Positions 9,093-17,979 of a DNA stretch of 64,000 nt are shown here, piece after piece. The notes beneath the pieces were generated by a model. That model ran no database searches, was not told the origin of the DNA, and saw only the letters and a program-made list of their open reading frames with translations. Source of the DNA: Methylobacter sp. (lineage in GTDB: Bacteria > Pseudomonadota > Gammaproteobacteria > Methylococcales > Methylomonadaceae); assembly GCF_023227905.1 (NCBI RefSeq), contig NZ_JALOCF010000008.1:48061-112060 (forward strand), in the 5' to 3' direction. Each line of letters starts with the position of its first letter. Position 1 is the first letter of the stretch. The translations under genes and the position numbers were made by a program.

Positions 9093-11021
9093 GTGTTACT
9101 GATTCAGGAAAGCTCTTCTGAATGCTTCAGCGCCGAATCGGCGTTCGTTGAAAGTGAAGAACGTTTCCGGCAGATGGCGGAAATGACCGGCGAATGGTTA
9201 TGGGAGCAAGATCCTGACGGATACTATAGCTATAGCAGTAACGCTGTTACTCAGATACTGGGCTATAGGCCGGATGAGGTACTCGGCAAACACTATACCG
9301 AATTTTTAACGCCCCAGGATAAAGTAGACCAGCAGCGCTACTCAAGCAGCCACCAACCTTTTTATGCGAAGCTGTCTCACTACCAGCACAAAGACGGTCG
9401 GCAGATACTGACCGAATCGACCGGCTTACCCATTATCAGCCCAACGGGCAAAGTCATTAAATGGCGAGGAGTTGATAGAGACATTACTGCCAGGATGCAT
9501 TTTCAGGATGCGCTTATCGAAAGCGAGAAGCGTATCCGTTTGATTATTGAAAATTCCTTGAGCGCTATCGTCATTATGAATTCATACGGCATTGTTACCG
9601 AATGGAACCATCCGGCAGAAAAAATATTCGGCTGGACTAAAGAGGAAGCCATCGGAAGGTGCCTTGATGAGTTAATTATTCCGCCGGCGCAACGCGATGC
9701 GCACCGGCAGGGATTGGAATACTTCCTACGTACCGGGGTTGGCCCATTATTAAATAAATCGATCGAGCAGACCGCCATTCGACGCGACGGCACTGAATTC
9801 CCCGTTGAAGTCAGCATCTCATCCTTAAGGCTAGGAAATAGTTACATTTTTAGTGGTTTTATTCACGACATTACAGAACGCAAGCGTTTGGAGCATCGGT
9901 TCCGGCAAGCGGTGGAATCTGCGCCCAATGCGATCGTGATGGTAAACAAGTCAGGAGCAATTGAGATGGTCAATTCGCAAACGGAGGCATTTTTCGGCTA
10001 CTCCCGCTCTGAATTAATTGGCCAACCGGTGGAAATATTAGTGCCTGAACGCTTTCGCAAGCATCATGTTGGCTATCGTAATGCGTATCTCGCCGCCCCT
10101 GTGTCGAGACCCATGGGCGCGGGACGAGATCTCTACGGATTACGCAAAGACGGCAGTGAATTCCCTGTTGAAATAGGCCTCAGCCTGATTGATAGCAAGG
10201 AAGAAACACTGGTGCTGAGCACGATCGTAGACATTACAACACGAAAAGCTACGGAAGCGGCAATTCGCCAAGCGCAGATCAATCTGGCTATTGCTCAGAG
10301 TGAAATCAAGATTGCCCAGCGCATTCAGGCGTCACTTTCACCCTCGGCGCCGATCAAATCCAGTCATTTCGAGGTCACCGGTTACTGCCTGCCGGCCGAT
10401 CAGGTTGGCGGCGATTATTTTGATTATTTTTACCGCAATGATGTCCATTTGGATATGATTATTGCCGATGTTTCCGGCCATTCAATCGGCCCTTCCCTGT
10501 TTATGGTGGAAACTCGTAGCGCCATTCGAACTCAGGCAAGCAGTTCGGCTACGCCCGCAGAAACCCTCAAAGTGCTTAATAATTTTCTTTTTGAGGATTT
10601 GGATAAATCCGATTACTTTATTACCTTGTTTTATTTGCAATACAACATTAACACTCACCAGCTGAGTTTTGCCAATGCGGGCCACCCTCCTCCATTGCTA
10701 CTCAATCCTTTTCAAATAGAATGCAAGCAATTGGATGCAGACGGATTAATAGTGGGTGTAAATAAAAATGTGATTTTTGAAGAAAAAGTCACCACGCTGT
10801 CTAAAGGCGGGGTAATCCTGCTGTATACCGACGGTTTAACCGAAGCGCAAAACGCCGATGGCGATTTCTTCGGACTAAAGCGCGTCAATGATATTTTGGT
10901 TCAACATGCACAGCAATCCCCTCAGGCCATTATTGAAACGCTGCTGGAACAGTTAAAACAATTTTGCCGTAGCGAGTCCTTTAATGATGATATTACCTTA
11001 ATGGTTTTTAAGCGTCACTAA
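9093..11021 (+). CDS. Multi-PAS sensor with SpoIIE/RsbU-type PP2C phosphatase output
   Basis: A 642-residue cytoplasmic regulator. Three PAS domains follow one another: about 20-145 (ERFRQMAEMTGEWLWEQ), 150-270 (ESEKRIRLIIENSLSAI) and 275-395 (RQAVESAPNAIVMVN), each ending in a PAC segment (DITARM, DITERK, DITTRK). A helical linker leads to a PPM phosphatase of the SpoIIE class: GGDYFDYF, ADVSGHSIGPSLFM, FANAGHPPPLL, LLYTDGLTEAQN and FNDDITLMV carry the metal-binding aspartates. Such proteins dephosphorylate anti-sigma-factor antagonists in response to a bound ligand or redox cue. No antagonist or anti-sigma gene lies next to it. The GTG start at 9093 has no obvious ribosome site, and the frame is open further upstream to about 9009, which fits a frameshifted link with the preceding PAS fragment. 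Confidence 0.88.
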   Translation: MLLIQESSSECFSAESAFVESEERFRQMAEMTGEWLWEQDPDGYYSYSSNAVTQILGYRPDEVLGKHYTEFLTPQDKVDQQRYSSSHQPFYAKLSHYQHKDGRQILTESTGLPIISPTGKVIKWRGVDRDITARMHFQDALIESEKRIRLIIENSLSAIVIMNSYGIVTEWNHPAEKIFGWTKEEAIGRCLDELIIPPAQRDAHRQGLEYFLRTGVGPLLNKSIEQTAIRRDGTEFPVEVSISSLRLGNSYIFSGFIHDITERKRLEHRFRQAVESAPNAIVMVNKSGAIEMVNSQTEAFFGYSRSELIGQPVEILVPERFRKHHVGYRNAYLAAPVSRPMGAGRDLYGLRKDGSEFPVEIGLSLIDSKEETLVLSTIVDITTRKATEAAIRQAQINLAIAQSEIKIAQRIQASLSPSAPIKSSHFEVTGYCLPADQVGGDYFDYFYRNDVHLDMIIADVSGHSIGPSLFMVETRSAIRTQASSSATPAETLKVLNNFLFEDLDKSDYFITLFYLQYNINTHQLSFANAGHPPPLLLNPFQIECKQLDADGLIVGVNKNVIFEEKVTTLSKGGVILLYTDGLTEAQNADGDFFGLKRVNDILVQHAQQSPQAIIETLLEQLKQFCRSESFNDDITLMVFKRH

Positions 11022-11056
11022 TAAGCCGCTTATCGGCACTTATCGACGAACCAAAA

Positions 11057-11563
11057 TCAAAAATAGCTTGAAGCCCAAAACAACACAGCGCCGGCAAACA
11101 CACCGGCCAATACGTCGTCCAGCATGATGCCCAACCCGCCGCATACCTTGCGATCAGCCCAGCTGATCGGCCACGGTTTGAGTATGTCGAAGATTCTAAA
11201 CAGGATAAAGCCCAGTACCATAGCCTGCCAGCTATAAGGAACCAGCCATAGGGTTATCAGGTAACCGGCAATTTCGTCCCAAACAATTCCGCCAAAATCA
11301 TGCTCATCCAGTTTTTTTGCGGCACCATCGCAGATCCAGATGCCGGAAACGGTGACGATCAGCGTCAACAAGCTGTAAACAAAAACATTGGTTTGCGCAA
11401 ACAGCCAGTAAACCGGAATGGCCGCCAAAGTGCCCATAGTGCCGGGGGCTTTTTTTGCCAAACCGGAACCAAAACCAAAAGCCAGGAACAGGGTTGGGTC
11501 GGACAATATCTGCCTGGGCGTCAGCTTATTTTTGCCCAGCTGAGTATTAAGAAAAATGCTCAA
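11057..11563 (-). CDS. pgpA: Phosphatidylglycerophosphatase A
   Basis: A 168-residue inner-membrane enzyme that removes the phosphate from phosphatidylglycerophosphate to give phosphatidylglycerol. The family signature is clear: FGFGSGLAKKAPGTMGTLAA near the N-terminus, DEIAGYLI in the middle and GIMLDDVLAGV near the C-terminus, with three to four hydrophobic segments. The length is typical. Its start overlaps the end of thiL by 17 bases, an arrangement (nusB-thiL-pgpA) conserved in many gammaproteobacteria. Confidence 0.95.
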   Translation of the reverse strand: MSIFLNTQLGKNKLTPRQILSDPTLFLAFGFGSGLAKKAPGTMGTLAAIPVYWLFAQTNVFVYSLLTLIVTVSGIWICDGAAKKLDEHDFGGIVWDEIAGYLITLWLVPYSWQAMVLGFILFRIFDILKPWPISWADRKVCGGLGIMLDDVLAGVFAGAVLFWASSYF

Positions 11564-12482
11564 ATCCTTTTACCTCTAATGGTTTGATAATGCCCGACTT
11601 ATTCAACCGCAAACCGGGCTGTGCGTCTATGATGCCGATTTTGGTCGCCGCTACGGTCAACTGCGCAGCTTGTTCGGGGCTCACGGTAAAGCACAGCTCG
11701 TAATCATCGCCGGCGGTCAACGGCATAGCCCAATCGCCGGTATCGTTGATATAGGCCAGTACCGCTTTTGATAACGGCAACGCGTCCCAATCAAGACAGG
11801 CGCCTACCCGGCTTTGCTCCAGAATATGGTCCAGATCGCCCGCCAAGCCGTCCGATAAATCGATGCAGGCGTTGGCTATGCCGATCAAGGCCTGTCCGGC
11901 CTCGATTTGCGGCTCCGGCCGGTTAAACCGGGTTAAAGCTGCGTCAGAATCTGCACAGCTATAGCCTTGCTTTATCTTCAAGCCCAGCCCGGCATCTCCC
12001 AAGAGGCCGGTCATGTAAATAAAATCGCCCGGCCGCGCCGCTGAACGCCTCAGCGCCCGGCCTTTCGGAACTAAGCCCATGGCCTGAACGGTCAAGGTCA
12101 ACGGTCCGGAAGTGGTATCGCCGCCGATCAAATCCACCGAATGGCGCTCGGCCAAACTTAATAAGCCTCTGGCAAAAGCCGTCAACCAGTTTTCATCAAC
12201 TTTGGGCAGCGTTAATGCCAGCGTAACGGAGACAGGCTTGGCGCCCATCGCGGCAAGATCGCTCAAATTGACGGCCAGCAGTTTATGGCCCAGCAGTTCG
12301 GGGTCGGTGCCGGCAAAGAAATGCACATTTTCCACCATCGTATCGGTGGTTATCGCCAACTCGAAACCCTCGGGAATGGACATCAACGCGCAGTCATCCC
12401 CGATGCCCAAACGCGTTGATGGATTGTTGACTTGCTGCTGGGTGAAGAATCGCTGGATTAGGGCAAATTCAGAAACTGGCAT
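11547..12482 (-). CDS. thiL: Thiamine-monophosphate kinase
   Basis: A 311-residue enzyme of the PurM/ThiL ATP-binding family that phosphorylates thiamine monophosphate to the diphosphate cofactor. Diagnostic parts are GIGDDCALM at the N-terminus, TTDTMVENVHF, LAVNLSDLAAMGAKP, IGGDTTSG and the later DLSDGLAGDLDHI and AGDDYELCF. Length is normal. It lies 9 bases after nusB and overlaps pgpA. Confidence 0.96.
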   Translation of the reverse strand: MPVSEFALIQRFFTQQQVNNPSTRLGIGDDCALMSIPEGFELAITTDTMVENVHFFAGTDPELLGHKLLAVNLSDLAAMGAKPVSVTLALTLPKVDENWLTAFARGLLSLAERHSVDLIGGDTTSGPLTLTVQAMGLVPKGRALRRSAARPGDFIYMTGLLGDAGLGLKIKQGYSCADSDAALTRFNRPEPQIEAGQALIGIANACIDLSDGLAGDLDHILEQSRVGACLDWDALPLSKAVLAYINDTGDWAMPLTAGDDYELCFTVSPEQAAQLTVAATKIGIIDAQPGLRLNKSGIIKPLEVKGFEHFS

Positions 12483-12491
12483 GAGGTGCCT

Positions 12492-12932
12492 TTACTTTTC
12501 AATTTTTGCCTTACCCTTGATTTCCATTGCTCTTCTTTGCTGAGCAACCTTATCCAGTATGCCGTTCACATACTTGTGGCTACCGTCGGCGCCAAAATAT
12601 TTGGCGAGATTGATGCCTTCATTTAAAACAACCCGATACGGCATGTCCAGGCGATGCAGTAACTCGTACACACCGATTCTTAAAATCGCCCGCTCGACCG
12701 GATCGATAGTATCAACCGGACGGTCTACAAATTCCGACAATACCTGATCGATGGCATCCAGATTTTTAGGTACGCCGTAAAACAGCTCGACAAAATAACT
12801 TTTCTGAGCATCTTTTAAACGCTCTTCTTCCAGAAATTGCCGTTCAATCTCACTCAGGTTCTGACCGGCCATTTGCCATTGATACAATGCCTGTACAGCC
12901 GCTTTTCGGGCATTGGTTCGAGCTTGACTCAT
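12492..12932 (-). CDS. nusB: Transcription antitermination factor NusB
   Basis: A 146-residue all-helical RNA-binding protein that joins NusE (S10) on boxA of rRNA transcripts. Recognisable segments are ARKAAVQALYQWQMAGQ, VDPVERAILRIGVYELL-like helix and RVVLNEGINLAKYFGADGSHKYVNGILDKVA split over the C-terminal half. The start ATG overlaps the stop codon of ribH (TAATG), so the two are translationally coupled. Confidence 0.96.
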   Translation of the reverse strand: MSQARTNARKAAVQALYQWQMAGQNLSEIERQFLEEERLKDAQKSYFVELFYGVPKNLDAIDQVLSEFVDRPVDTIDPVERAILRIGVYELLHRLDMPYRVVLNEGINLAKYFGADGSHKYVNGILDKVAQQRRAMEIKGKAKIEK

Positions 12933-13408
12933 TAGATTTCCAGGTTGTTAAATAAACTTACCATTTCGATGGCCGACATAGCCGCTTCGGCGCCTTTATT
13001 GCCGGCTTTAGTGCCCGCGCGCTCAATCGCCTGCTCAATACTGTCAACGGTTAACACGCCAAAACTGACCGGCACGTTATATTGCAGGGAAACCTGCGCC
13101 AAGCCCTTAACGCACTCGCCGGCAACATATTCAAAATGCGGTGTGCCGCCGCGAATCACCGCGCCTAACGCGATAATCGCATCGTATTTTTTCGCCGCCG
13201 CCACGCGTTGCACCACCATCGGCAACTCAAACGCACCCGGAGCTTTAACCAGATGAATGTCCGCTTTATTAGCGCCGTGACGTACCAGCGCGTCGATCGC
13301 ACCGGCTTCCAGTTGTTCAACGATGAAACTGTTGAACCGGGAGGCTATGATGCAGAATTTTCCGCCTTGAACGAGCAAATTGCCTTCAAAGGTTTTTAAT
13401 GTTGACAT
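12932..13408 (-). CDS. ribH: 6,7-dimethyl-8-ribityllumazine synthase
   Basis: A 158-residue lumazine synthase, which condenses 5-amino-6-ribitylaminouracil with dihydroxybutanone phosphate. Characteristic elements are RFNSFIVEQLEAGAI, the substrate loop APGAFELPM, IALGAVIRGGTPHFEYVA with the catalytic His, and PVSFGVLTVDS. Length is standard. It sits 50 bases downstream of ribB and is coupled to nusB. Confidence 0.97.
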   Translation of the reverse strand: MSTLKTFEGNLLVQGGKFCIIASRFNSFIVEQLEAGAIDALVRHGANKADIHLVKAPGAFELPMVVQRVAAAKKYDAIIALGAVIRGGTPHFEYVAGECVKGLAQVSLQYNVPVSFGVLTVDSIEQAIERAGTKAGNKGAEAAMSAIEMVSLFNNLEI

Positions 13409-13458
13409 GATGTTTCTCTACTGTGTGATTAACTTGTAATGTTGTTGAGCTAACTTAT

Positions 13459-14562
13459 TCAACCGACATGCTCGGAGACTTCCAAATCAAATCCGGACAA
13501 TGCGACATATTTTTTCTGGGTTCCTAAGACCTTCAGCTTATGCACTCCCAAATCGGCCAGTATTCTGGCGCCGGTTCCGGTGGTGCGCCAATCTACGGTG
13601 CCGATAGTCTGCGCCGGACTGACAATGCCGTGATCTTCCAATTGATAATGATGTATCAGTTCGGCCAGCGATTTATTGTCTTCGCTTTGCCTGATAACGA
13701 CCAACACTCCGCGCCCTTCCTCGGCTATTTTCTGCATCGCCGAACGCAAAGAAATACTGAAATCGTTGCGCTTGGATGCAAACAGATCGTCCAGCAAATT
13801 GCGCGCATGAACCCTGACCAAAACAGGCTCGTCGCCGGAAACTTGCCCCATGACCAGCGCCAGGTGCAGGTTATTGTCATTTCTGTCCTGATAGGCATAG
13901 AGTCTGAAATCGCCGAATTCAGTCGGATACGCACACTCGCTGATGCGTTCCAGGGTGTTTTCGTGCTGAATGCGATAATGGATCAAATCGGCGATCGTGC
14001 CGATTTTAAGATCGTGTTGCTTGGCAAACACTTCCAGGTCAGGGCGTCTTGCCATCGAGCCGTCTTCATTGAGTATCTCAACGATAACCGCTGCCGGTTC
14101 CACGCCCGCCAGCCTGGCTAAATCGCAACCCGCTTCGGTATGCCCGGCACGGTTTAATACGCCGCCGGATTGCGCCATCAACGGAAAAATGTGTCCCGGC
14201 TGCACCAGATCATCAGCTTTAGCATCCTCAGCGACTGCGCATTGTATGGTGCGCGCCCGATCGGCTGCGGAAATGCCTGTGGTTACCCCGGTTGCGGCCT
14301 CGATAGACACGGTAAAATTGGTTGAGTGAGCAGTCTTGTTTTCATTGACCATCAGCGGCAAGCGCAATTGCTGACAGCGTTCGCCGGTCAAGGTCAAACA
14401 AATCAGGCCGCGGCCATAACGTGCCATAAAATTCACGTCTTCGGGACGCGTGAAAGAAGCCGCCATGACCAAGTCGCCTTCATTCTCACGGTCTTCATCG
14501 TCCATAATGATGACCATTTTGCCTAAACGTAAATCTTCTATAATTTCTTCGATAGTATTCAT
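13459..14562 (-). CDS. ribB: 3,4-dihydroxy-2-butanone-4-phosphate synthase with degenerate GTP cyclohydrolase II-like domain (RibBX type)
   Basis: A 367-residue two-domain protein. Residues 1-200 are a complete DHBP synthase: DDEDRENEGDLVMAA, the HSTNFTVSIEA segment and RAGHTEAGCDLARLAG. Residues about 205-367 have the fold of GTP cyclohydrolase II, but the three zinc-binding cysteines of that enzyme (SECLTGD...RCDCG in the active family) are replaced by Asn255, Asn266 and Phe268 in VHARNLLDDLFASKRNDFS. The second domain should therefore not be a GTP cyclohydrolase; this matches the RibBX class described in proteobacteria, where a separate RibA supplies that step. No ribA is in the window. 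Linked with ribE upstream (13 bases) and ribH downstream. Confidence 0.93.
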   Translation of the reverse strand: MNTIEEIIEDLRLGKMVIIMDDEDRENEGDLVMAASFTRPEDVNFMARYGRGLICLTLTGERCQQLRLPLMVNENKTAHSTNFTVSIEAATGVTTGISAADRARTIQCAVAEDAKADDLVQPGHIFPLMAQSGGVLNRAGHTEAGCDLARLAGVEPAAVIVEILNEDGSMARRPDLEVFAKQHDLKIGTIADLIHYRIQHENTLERISECAYPTEFGDFRLYAYQDRNDNNLHLALVMGQVSGDEPVLVRVHARNLLDDLFASKRNDFSISLRSAMQKIAEEGRGVLVVIRQSEDNKSLAELIHHYQLEDHGIVSPAQTIGTVDWRTTGTGARILADLGVHKLKVLGTQKKYVALSGFDLEVSEHVG

Positions 14563-14575
14563 GTTGCCTTTGGGC

Positions 14576-15232
14576 TTAGCCTAAAAAACCGCTTTTTTGC
14601 AATAATTCTTCTGTGATGCCGCCAGTGCTTTGGGCTGCCGCATCCCCTTTGATTAACCGTTCCATATAACGGGCCAGTAAATCCACTTCCAGGTTGACTT
14701 TAGTGCCGACCACCGCTTCGCCTAAGGTAGTTTCTTTGAGCGTATGCGGCACGATATTAACGCTGAACACGGCGCCGTCGACTTCATTGACGGTCAGGCT
14801 GATGCCGTTGATGCAAATAGAACCTTTTTCGGCAATATATTTAGCCAGATTATCGGGAGCTTTAAATTTAAATCGAAAAGAGCGTCCGTCCGCCTGCTTT
14901 TCCGTCACTGTGCCGATGCCATCGACATGACCGCTGACGATGTGGCCGCCCAGCCGGGTTGACGGCGTCAAGGCCAGTTCCAGATTAACCGGAGTGCCGA
15001 CCGTCGCGGCATTCAGGGTGGTTCTGGACAAAGTTTCATTGGAAACATCGGCGCAAAAATGATTTGGACCCAGCTCCACCGCAGTCAGGCACACGCCGTT
15101 GACGGCAATGCTGTCGCCTAGCACGACATCGTGCAGCGGTAATTTTCCGGTTGCGATGGTCAAGCGGCAATCACCGGCTTTACGCTCGATTGCCGATATA
15201 AGGCCCACTGCCAAGATAATGCCTGTAAACAT
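14576..15232 (-). CDS. ribE: Riboflavin synthase alpha subunit
   Basis: A 218-residue enzyme that dismutates two lumazine molecules into riboflavin. It shows the two homologous barrels of the family: MFTGIILAVG, DSIAVNGVCLTAV, FCADVSNETL in the first half and GGHIVSGHVDG, KGSICINGISLTVN, FSVNIVPHTLKETTL in the second. Length is normal. It lies 7 bases after ribD and 13 before ribB in the same operon. It is called ribC in Escherichia coli. Confidence 0.97.
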   Translation of the reverse strand: MFTGIILAVGLISAIERKAGDCRLTIATGKLPLHDVVLGDSIAVNGVCLTAVELGPNHFCADVSNETLSRTTLNAATVGTPVNLELALTPSTRLGGHIVSGHVDGIGTVTEKQADGRSFRFKFKAPDNLAKYIAEKGSICINGISLTVNEVDGAVFSVNIVPHTLKETTLGEAVVGTKVNLEVDLLARYMERLIKGDAAAQSTGGITEELLQKSGFLG

Positions 15233-15239
15233 GGGTATC

Positions 15240-16325
15240 CTACAATGGAATGAAAGTTAACTTTAAATCAGGGCCGACCTGTCTGACATCGCGCAGTTTT
15301 AATTGCTTTTTATCGGCCATCTGCTGCAAACCCGGCAACGCAAACAAGCCGCGTCCCTGGTCGCCTAAAATGCAGGGCGCCATATAGATGACGTATTCAT
15401 CAACCAACCCTTCGTCCAGTAAGGCGCCATTCAGCACGGAACCGGCCTCAACTAATACTTCGTTGATTTGCTGCCCGGCTAAAAACTCCATCACGGCATA
15501 CAAATCCAGCCGTCCGTCCTTACCGGGCAATTGATAGACTTCAAAACCTGCCTGCTGCAACGCCTGCTGTTTTTGCTGATCTTCCGCACAGGTTAAAATC
15601 AGGCTGCGCCCCGGCAGTTTTGCCATTTGCGCGGTTACCGGCATGTTCAGATGCGTATCCAGCACTACCCTGACCGGTTGCAAGACATCGCCATCGATAC
15701 GGGCATTCAGCGCCGGATCGTCCGCAAGCACGGTACTGATGCCGGTTAAAATCGCCGAACTTTCCGCCCTTAATCGCTGGACATCGGCTCTGGACTTATC
15801 GGATGTAATCCATTTGCTTTCGCCCGATGCCATCGCGGTACGACCGTCCAGGCTCATCGCCAGTTTGCTGCGTACAAACGGGCGGTTTTCGGTCATGCGC
15901 TTGATGAAACCGCGGTTTAACGCCTGTGCGTCTTCCTGCAATATGCCGCTGACAACCTCAATCCCCGCCGCTTTGAGCCTTTCCAGTCCCTTGCCCGACA
16001 CCAGAGGATTCGGGTCCTGCATCGCCGCAACGACCCGACTGACTCCGGCTTTTATCAACGCATCGCAACACGGCGGCGTTCTGCCCTGATGGCTGCAAGG
16101 CTCCAACGTCACATAGGCGGTTGCGCCCTTGGCATCCGGCGTATTTTTTAATGCTTCAACTTCCGCATGGCCTTGGCCCGCTTTAACATGCCAGCCTTCG
16201 CCGATAACGACATCGTCCCTGACCAAAACGCAACCTACGCGCGGATTCGGGTCGGTCGTGTAGCGCCCTTTTTTTGCCAAGCTTATGGCCCTTGCCATAT
16301 AAAAAGCGTCGCGCGGCGTTGTCAT
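15240..16325 (-). CDS. ribD: Bifunctional riboflavin deaminase/reductase RibD
   Basis: A 361-residue fusion. The N-terminal deaminase (about 1-145) has the cytidine-deaminase-like zinc site HAEVEAL and PCSHQGRTPPCCDALI. The C-terminal reductase (about 150-361) has RPFVRSKLAMSLDGRTA and ITSDKSRADVQRLRA, and the NADPH-binding parts of the DHFR-like fold. It performs the second and third steps from GTP toward riboflavin. Its start overlaps the stop of nrdR by one base. Confidence 0.97.
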   Translation of the reverse strand: MTTPRDAFYMARAISLAKKGRYTTDPNPRVGCVLVRDDVVIGEGWHVKAGQGHAEVEALKNTPDAKGATAYVTLEPCSHQGRTPPCCDALIKAGVSRVVAAMQDPNPLVSGKGLERLKAAGIEVVSGILQEDAQALNRGFIKRMTENRPFVRSKLAMSLDGRTAMASGESKWITSDKSRADVQRLRAESSAILTGISTVLADDPALNARIDGDVLQPVRVVLDTHLNMPVTAQMAKLPGRSLILTCAEDQQKQQALQQAGFEVYQLPGKDGRLDLYAVMEFLAGQQINEVLVEAGSVLNGALLDEGLVDEYVIYMAPCILGDQGRGLFALPGLQQMADKKQLKLRDVRQVGPDLKLTFIPL

Positions 16326-16777
16326 TATTTCTTTTGCAAGTGCTTAATCATATCGGTAAATTCACTGACATCCTGAAAACTGCGATAAACCGAAGCAAAG
16401 CGCACAAAAGCCACATGATCCAATAAACTCAATTCTTTCATGACTTTTTCGCCCAACTCCTGAGCAGGTACTTCCCTCTCGCCCATTGCCCGCAATTCTT
16501 TTTTGATTCGATTAATCGCAGCTTCAATATCATCGCTGCTGACCGGACGTTTTTCCAGCGCCCTGAGCATGCCTGAGCGTAGTTTGTCTTCCTCGAAAGG
16601 TTCACTTATCCCGTCGCGCTTGATAATACGAGGCAGCGTTAATTCGGCCACTTCATGCGTAGTAAATCGTTCTTTACACACATTGCATTCACGCCGGCGG
16701 CGAACCTGGTCGCCTTCATTTGCCAATCTGGAATCAAGTACTCGTGTATCTTGCGCCCCACAAAACGGACATCGCAT
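16325..16777 (-). CDS. nrdR: Transcriptional repressor NrdR
   Basis: A 150-residue regulator of ribonucleotide reductase genes. The N-terminus is a zinc ribbon (MRCPFCGAQDTRVLDSR, RRRRECNVCKERFTTHE) and residues about 50-140 are an ATP-cone (IIKRDGISEPFEEDKLRSG), which senses dATP/ATP. NrdR upstream of ribD is a conserved order in gammaproteobacteria. It appears to be the first gene of the minus-strand riboflavin operon; divergent to it is the aldolase-like gene at 16976. Confidence 0.97.
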   Translation of the reverse strand: MRCPFCGAQDTRVLDSRLANEGDQVRRRRECNVCKERFTTHEVAELTLPRIIKRDGISEPFEEDKLRSGMLRALEKRPVSSDDIEAAINRIKKELRAMGEREVPAQELGEKVMKELSLLDHVAFVRFASVYRSFQDVSEFTDMIKHLQKK

Positions 16778-16975
16778 AAGTTAAGCCACTGTTTTTCTTG
16801 TTTACCGATGACCTCCAAGGATGGAGGAAATGCCAACGGCTGCCGGGAGCAGTCGCGGCAAAATCGGTCTTCAAATTTGAGAACCGTCAATTTTATAACA
16901 CTCTGCATTTTATCTGCATTTTATTTTCTAAACTATACTGTAGCCTCGTTTATACCACCCAGCGATACAAGCCCA

Positions 16976-17626
16976 ATGACCGAACAAGAAGGCGTTATAA
17001 AATATCAGCTAAAGCATGCGCGACAGCCGATCGATTCCTCGTTTTCATTAACCGAAATCAATGCCTGGCGCACTATTTTCTTCCGGCTTGATCTTATCGG
17101 ACAAGATCCTGAGCGATACGACAACATCGGCTTCGGTAATATTAGCCAGCGGATCGATTCTCACAGCGATCAATTTATCATCAGCGGCACGCAAACCGGA
17201 CATATTGAGCATCTAAGCCATGAACACTACGCTCTTGTTGTCAAAGCGGAACCCCACCAAAATAGCCTTCAATCCTGCGGCTTGTGCAAACCCTCTTCTG
17301 AATCTTTGACTCACGCCAGCGTTTACGCACAGAACAATACCATTCAAGCTGTGATTCACGCCCACAACCCCGAAATTTGGAAGCATACCGCAGCGCTAGG
17401 CTTACCTCATACCAACGCCGATGTTCCTTACGGTACAGTGGAAATGGCGACGGCTGTCGAGCAATTATTCCAATCGGGTGAACTCATGCAGACTTCTCTA
17501 TTTACCATGCTGGGGCATGAAGACGGCGTGGTTGCATTCGGCAAAAACATGCAGGAGGCGGCATGGGAATTGATCAAATATTTGTCAATGGCCATCGGAA
17601 TTGAACAGCAACGTATTAACCGATAA
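16976..17626 (+). CDS. Class II aldolase/adducin-family protein
   Basis: The start is placed at ATG 16976, giving 216 residues; the frame is open further upstream but that part lies across the divergent nrdR promoter and has no similarity to the family. The fold is that of class II aldolase/adducin head domains: NIGFGNISQRID near the N-terminus, SLTHASVYAQ, and IQAVIHAHNPEIW, which holds two of the metal-binding histidines. These enzymes act on phosphorylated sugars or related hydroxy-acids using zinc; this one could be an epimerase, aldolase or dehydratase. The substrate is not evident from the neighbours (glutaredoxin, thioesterase). Confidence 0.85.
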   Translation: MTEQEGVIKYQLKHARQPIDSSFSLTEINAWRTIFFRLDLIGQDPERYDNIGFGNISQRIDSHSDQFIISGTQTGHIEHLSHEHYALVVKAEPHQNSLQSCGLCKPSSESLTHASVYAQNNTIQAVIHAHNPEIWKHTAALGLPHTNADVPYGTVEMATAVEQLFQSGELMQTSLFTMLGHEDGVVAFGKNMQEAAWELIKYLSMAIGIEQQRINR

Positions 17627-17664
17627 AATGCCCGGCACCTATATTAGCAATCTTTAATAAAAAT

Positions 17665-17925
17665 ATGCCGGAAATACTGCTTTACACCACCAACATTTGC
17701 CCTTATTGCATAATGGCAAAACGCCTGCTCGACAAAAAAGGCGCTTCTTATACGGAAATCAATGTGGATTCCAAACCCGGCTTAAGGGAAGAGATGATGC
17801 GCAAAACAAACCGCAGGACGGTACCGCAAATCTATATCGGCGATTATCATGTCGGAGGCTTTGACGAGCTGTATGCGCTGGATCAGCAAAAGAAGCTGGA
17901 TGCCTTATTGTCGCCAAGCTCTTAA
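17665..17925 (+). CDS. grxC: Glutaredoxin 3
   Basis: An 86-residue dithiol glutaredoxin. The active-site motif is NICPYCIMAK, the cis-proline region is RRTVPQIYIGDYHVGGFDEL, which also carries the glutathione-binding residues. It reduces protein disulfides and mixed glutathione disulfides in the cytoplasm. The gene starts 38 bases after the aldolase-like gene and precedes the thioesterase by 54 bases. Confidence 0.96.
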   Translation: MPEILLYTTNICPYCIMAKRLLDKKGASYTEINVDSKPGLREEMMRKTNRRTVPQIYIGDYHVGGFDELYALDQQKKLDALLSPSS

Positions 17926-17979
17926 AAGCAACGATCTTCACGTATTAAACCTTAATACTGATCAACGAGGAGACATCCG

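Noticed and set aside
12932..16325. FMN riboswitch in front of the riboflavin genes
   Set aside because: Gaps between the genes are 1-50 bases, too short for the element, and none of its conserved words were seen.
16655..16975. N-terminal extension of the aldolase-like gene
   Set aside because: It overlaps nrdR and the divergent promoter region and its translation is unlike class II aldolases; ATG 16976 gives a normal-length protein.
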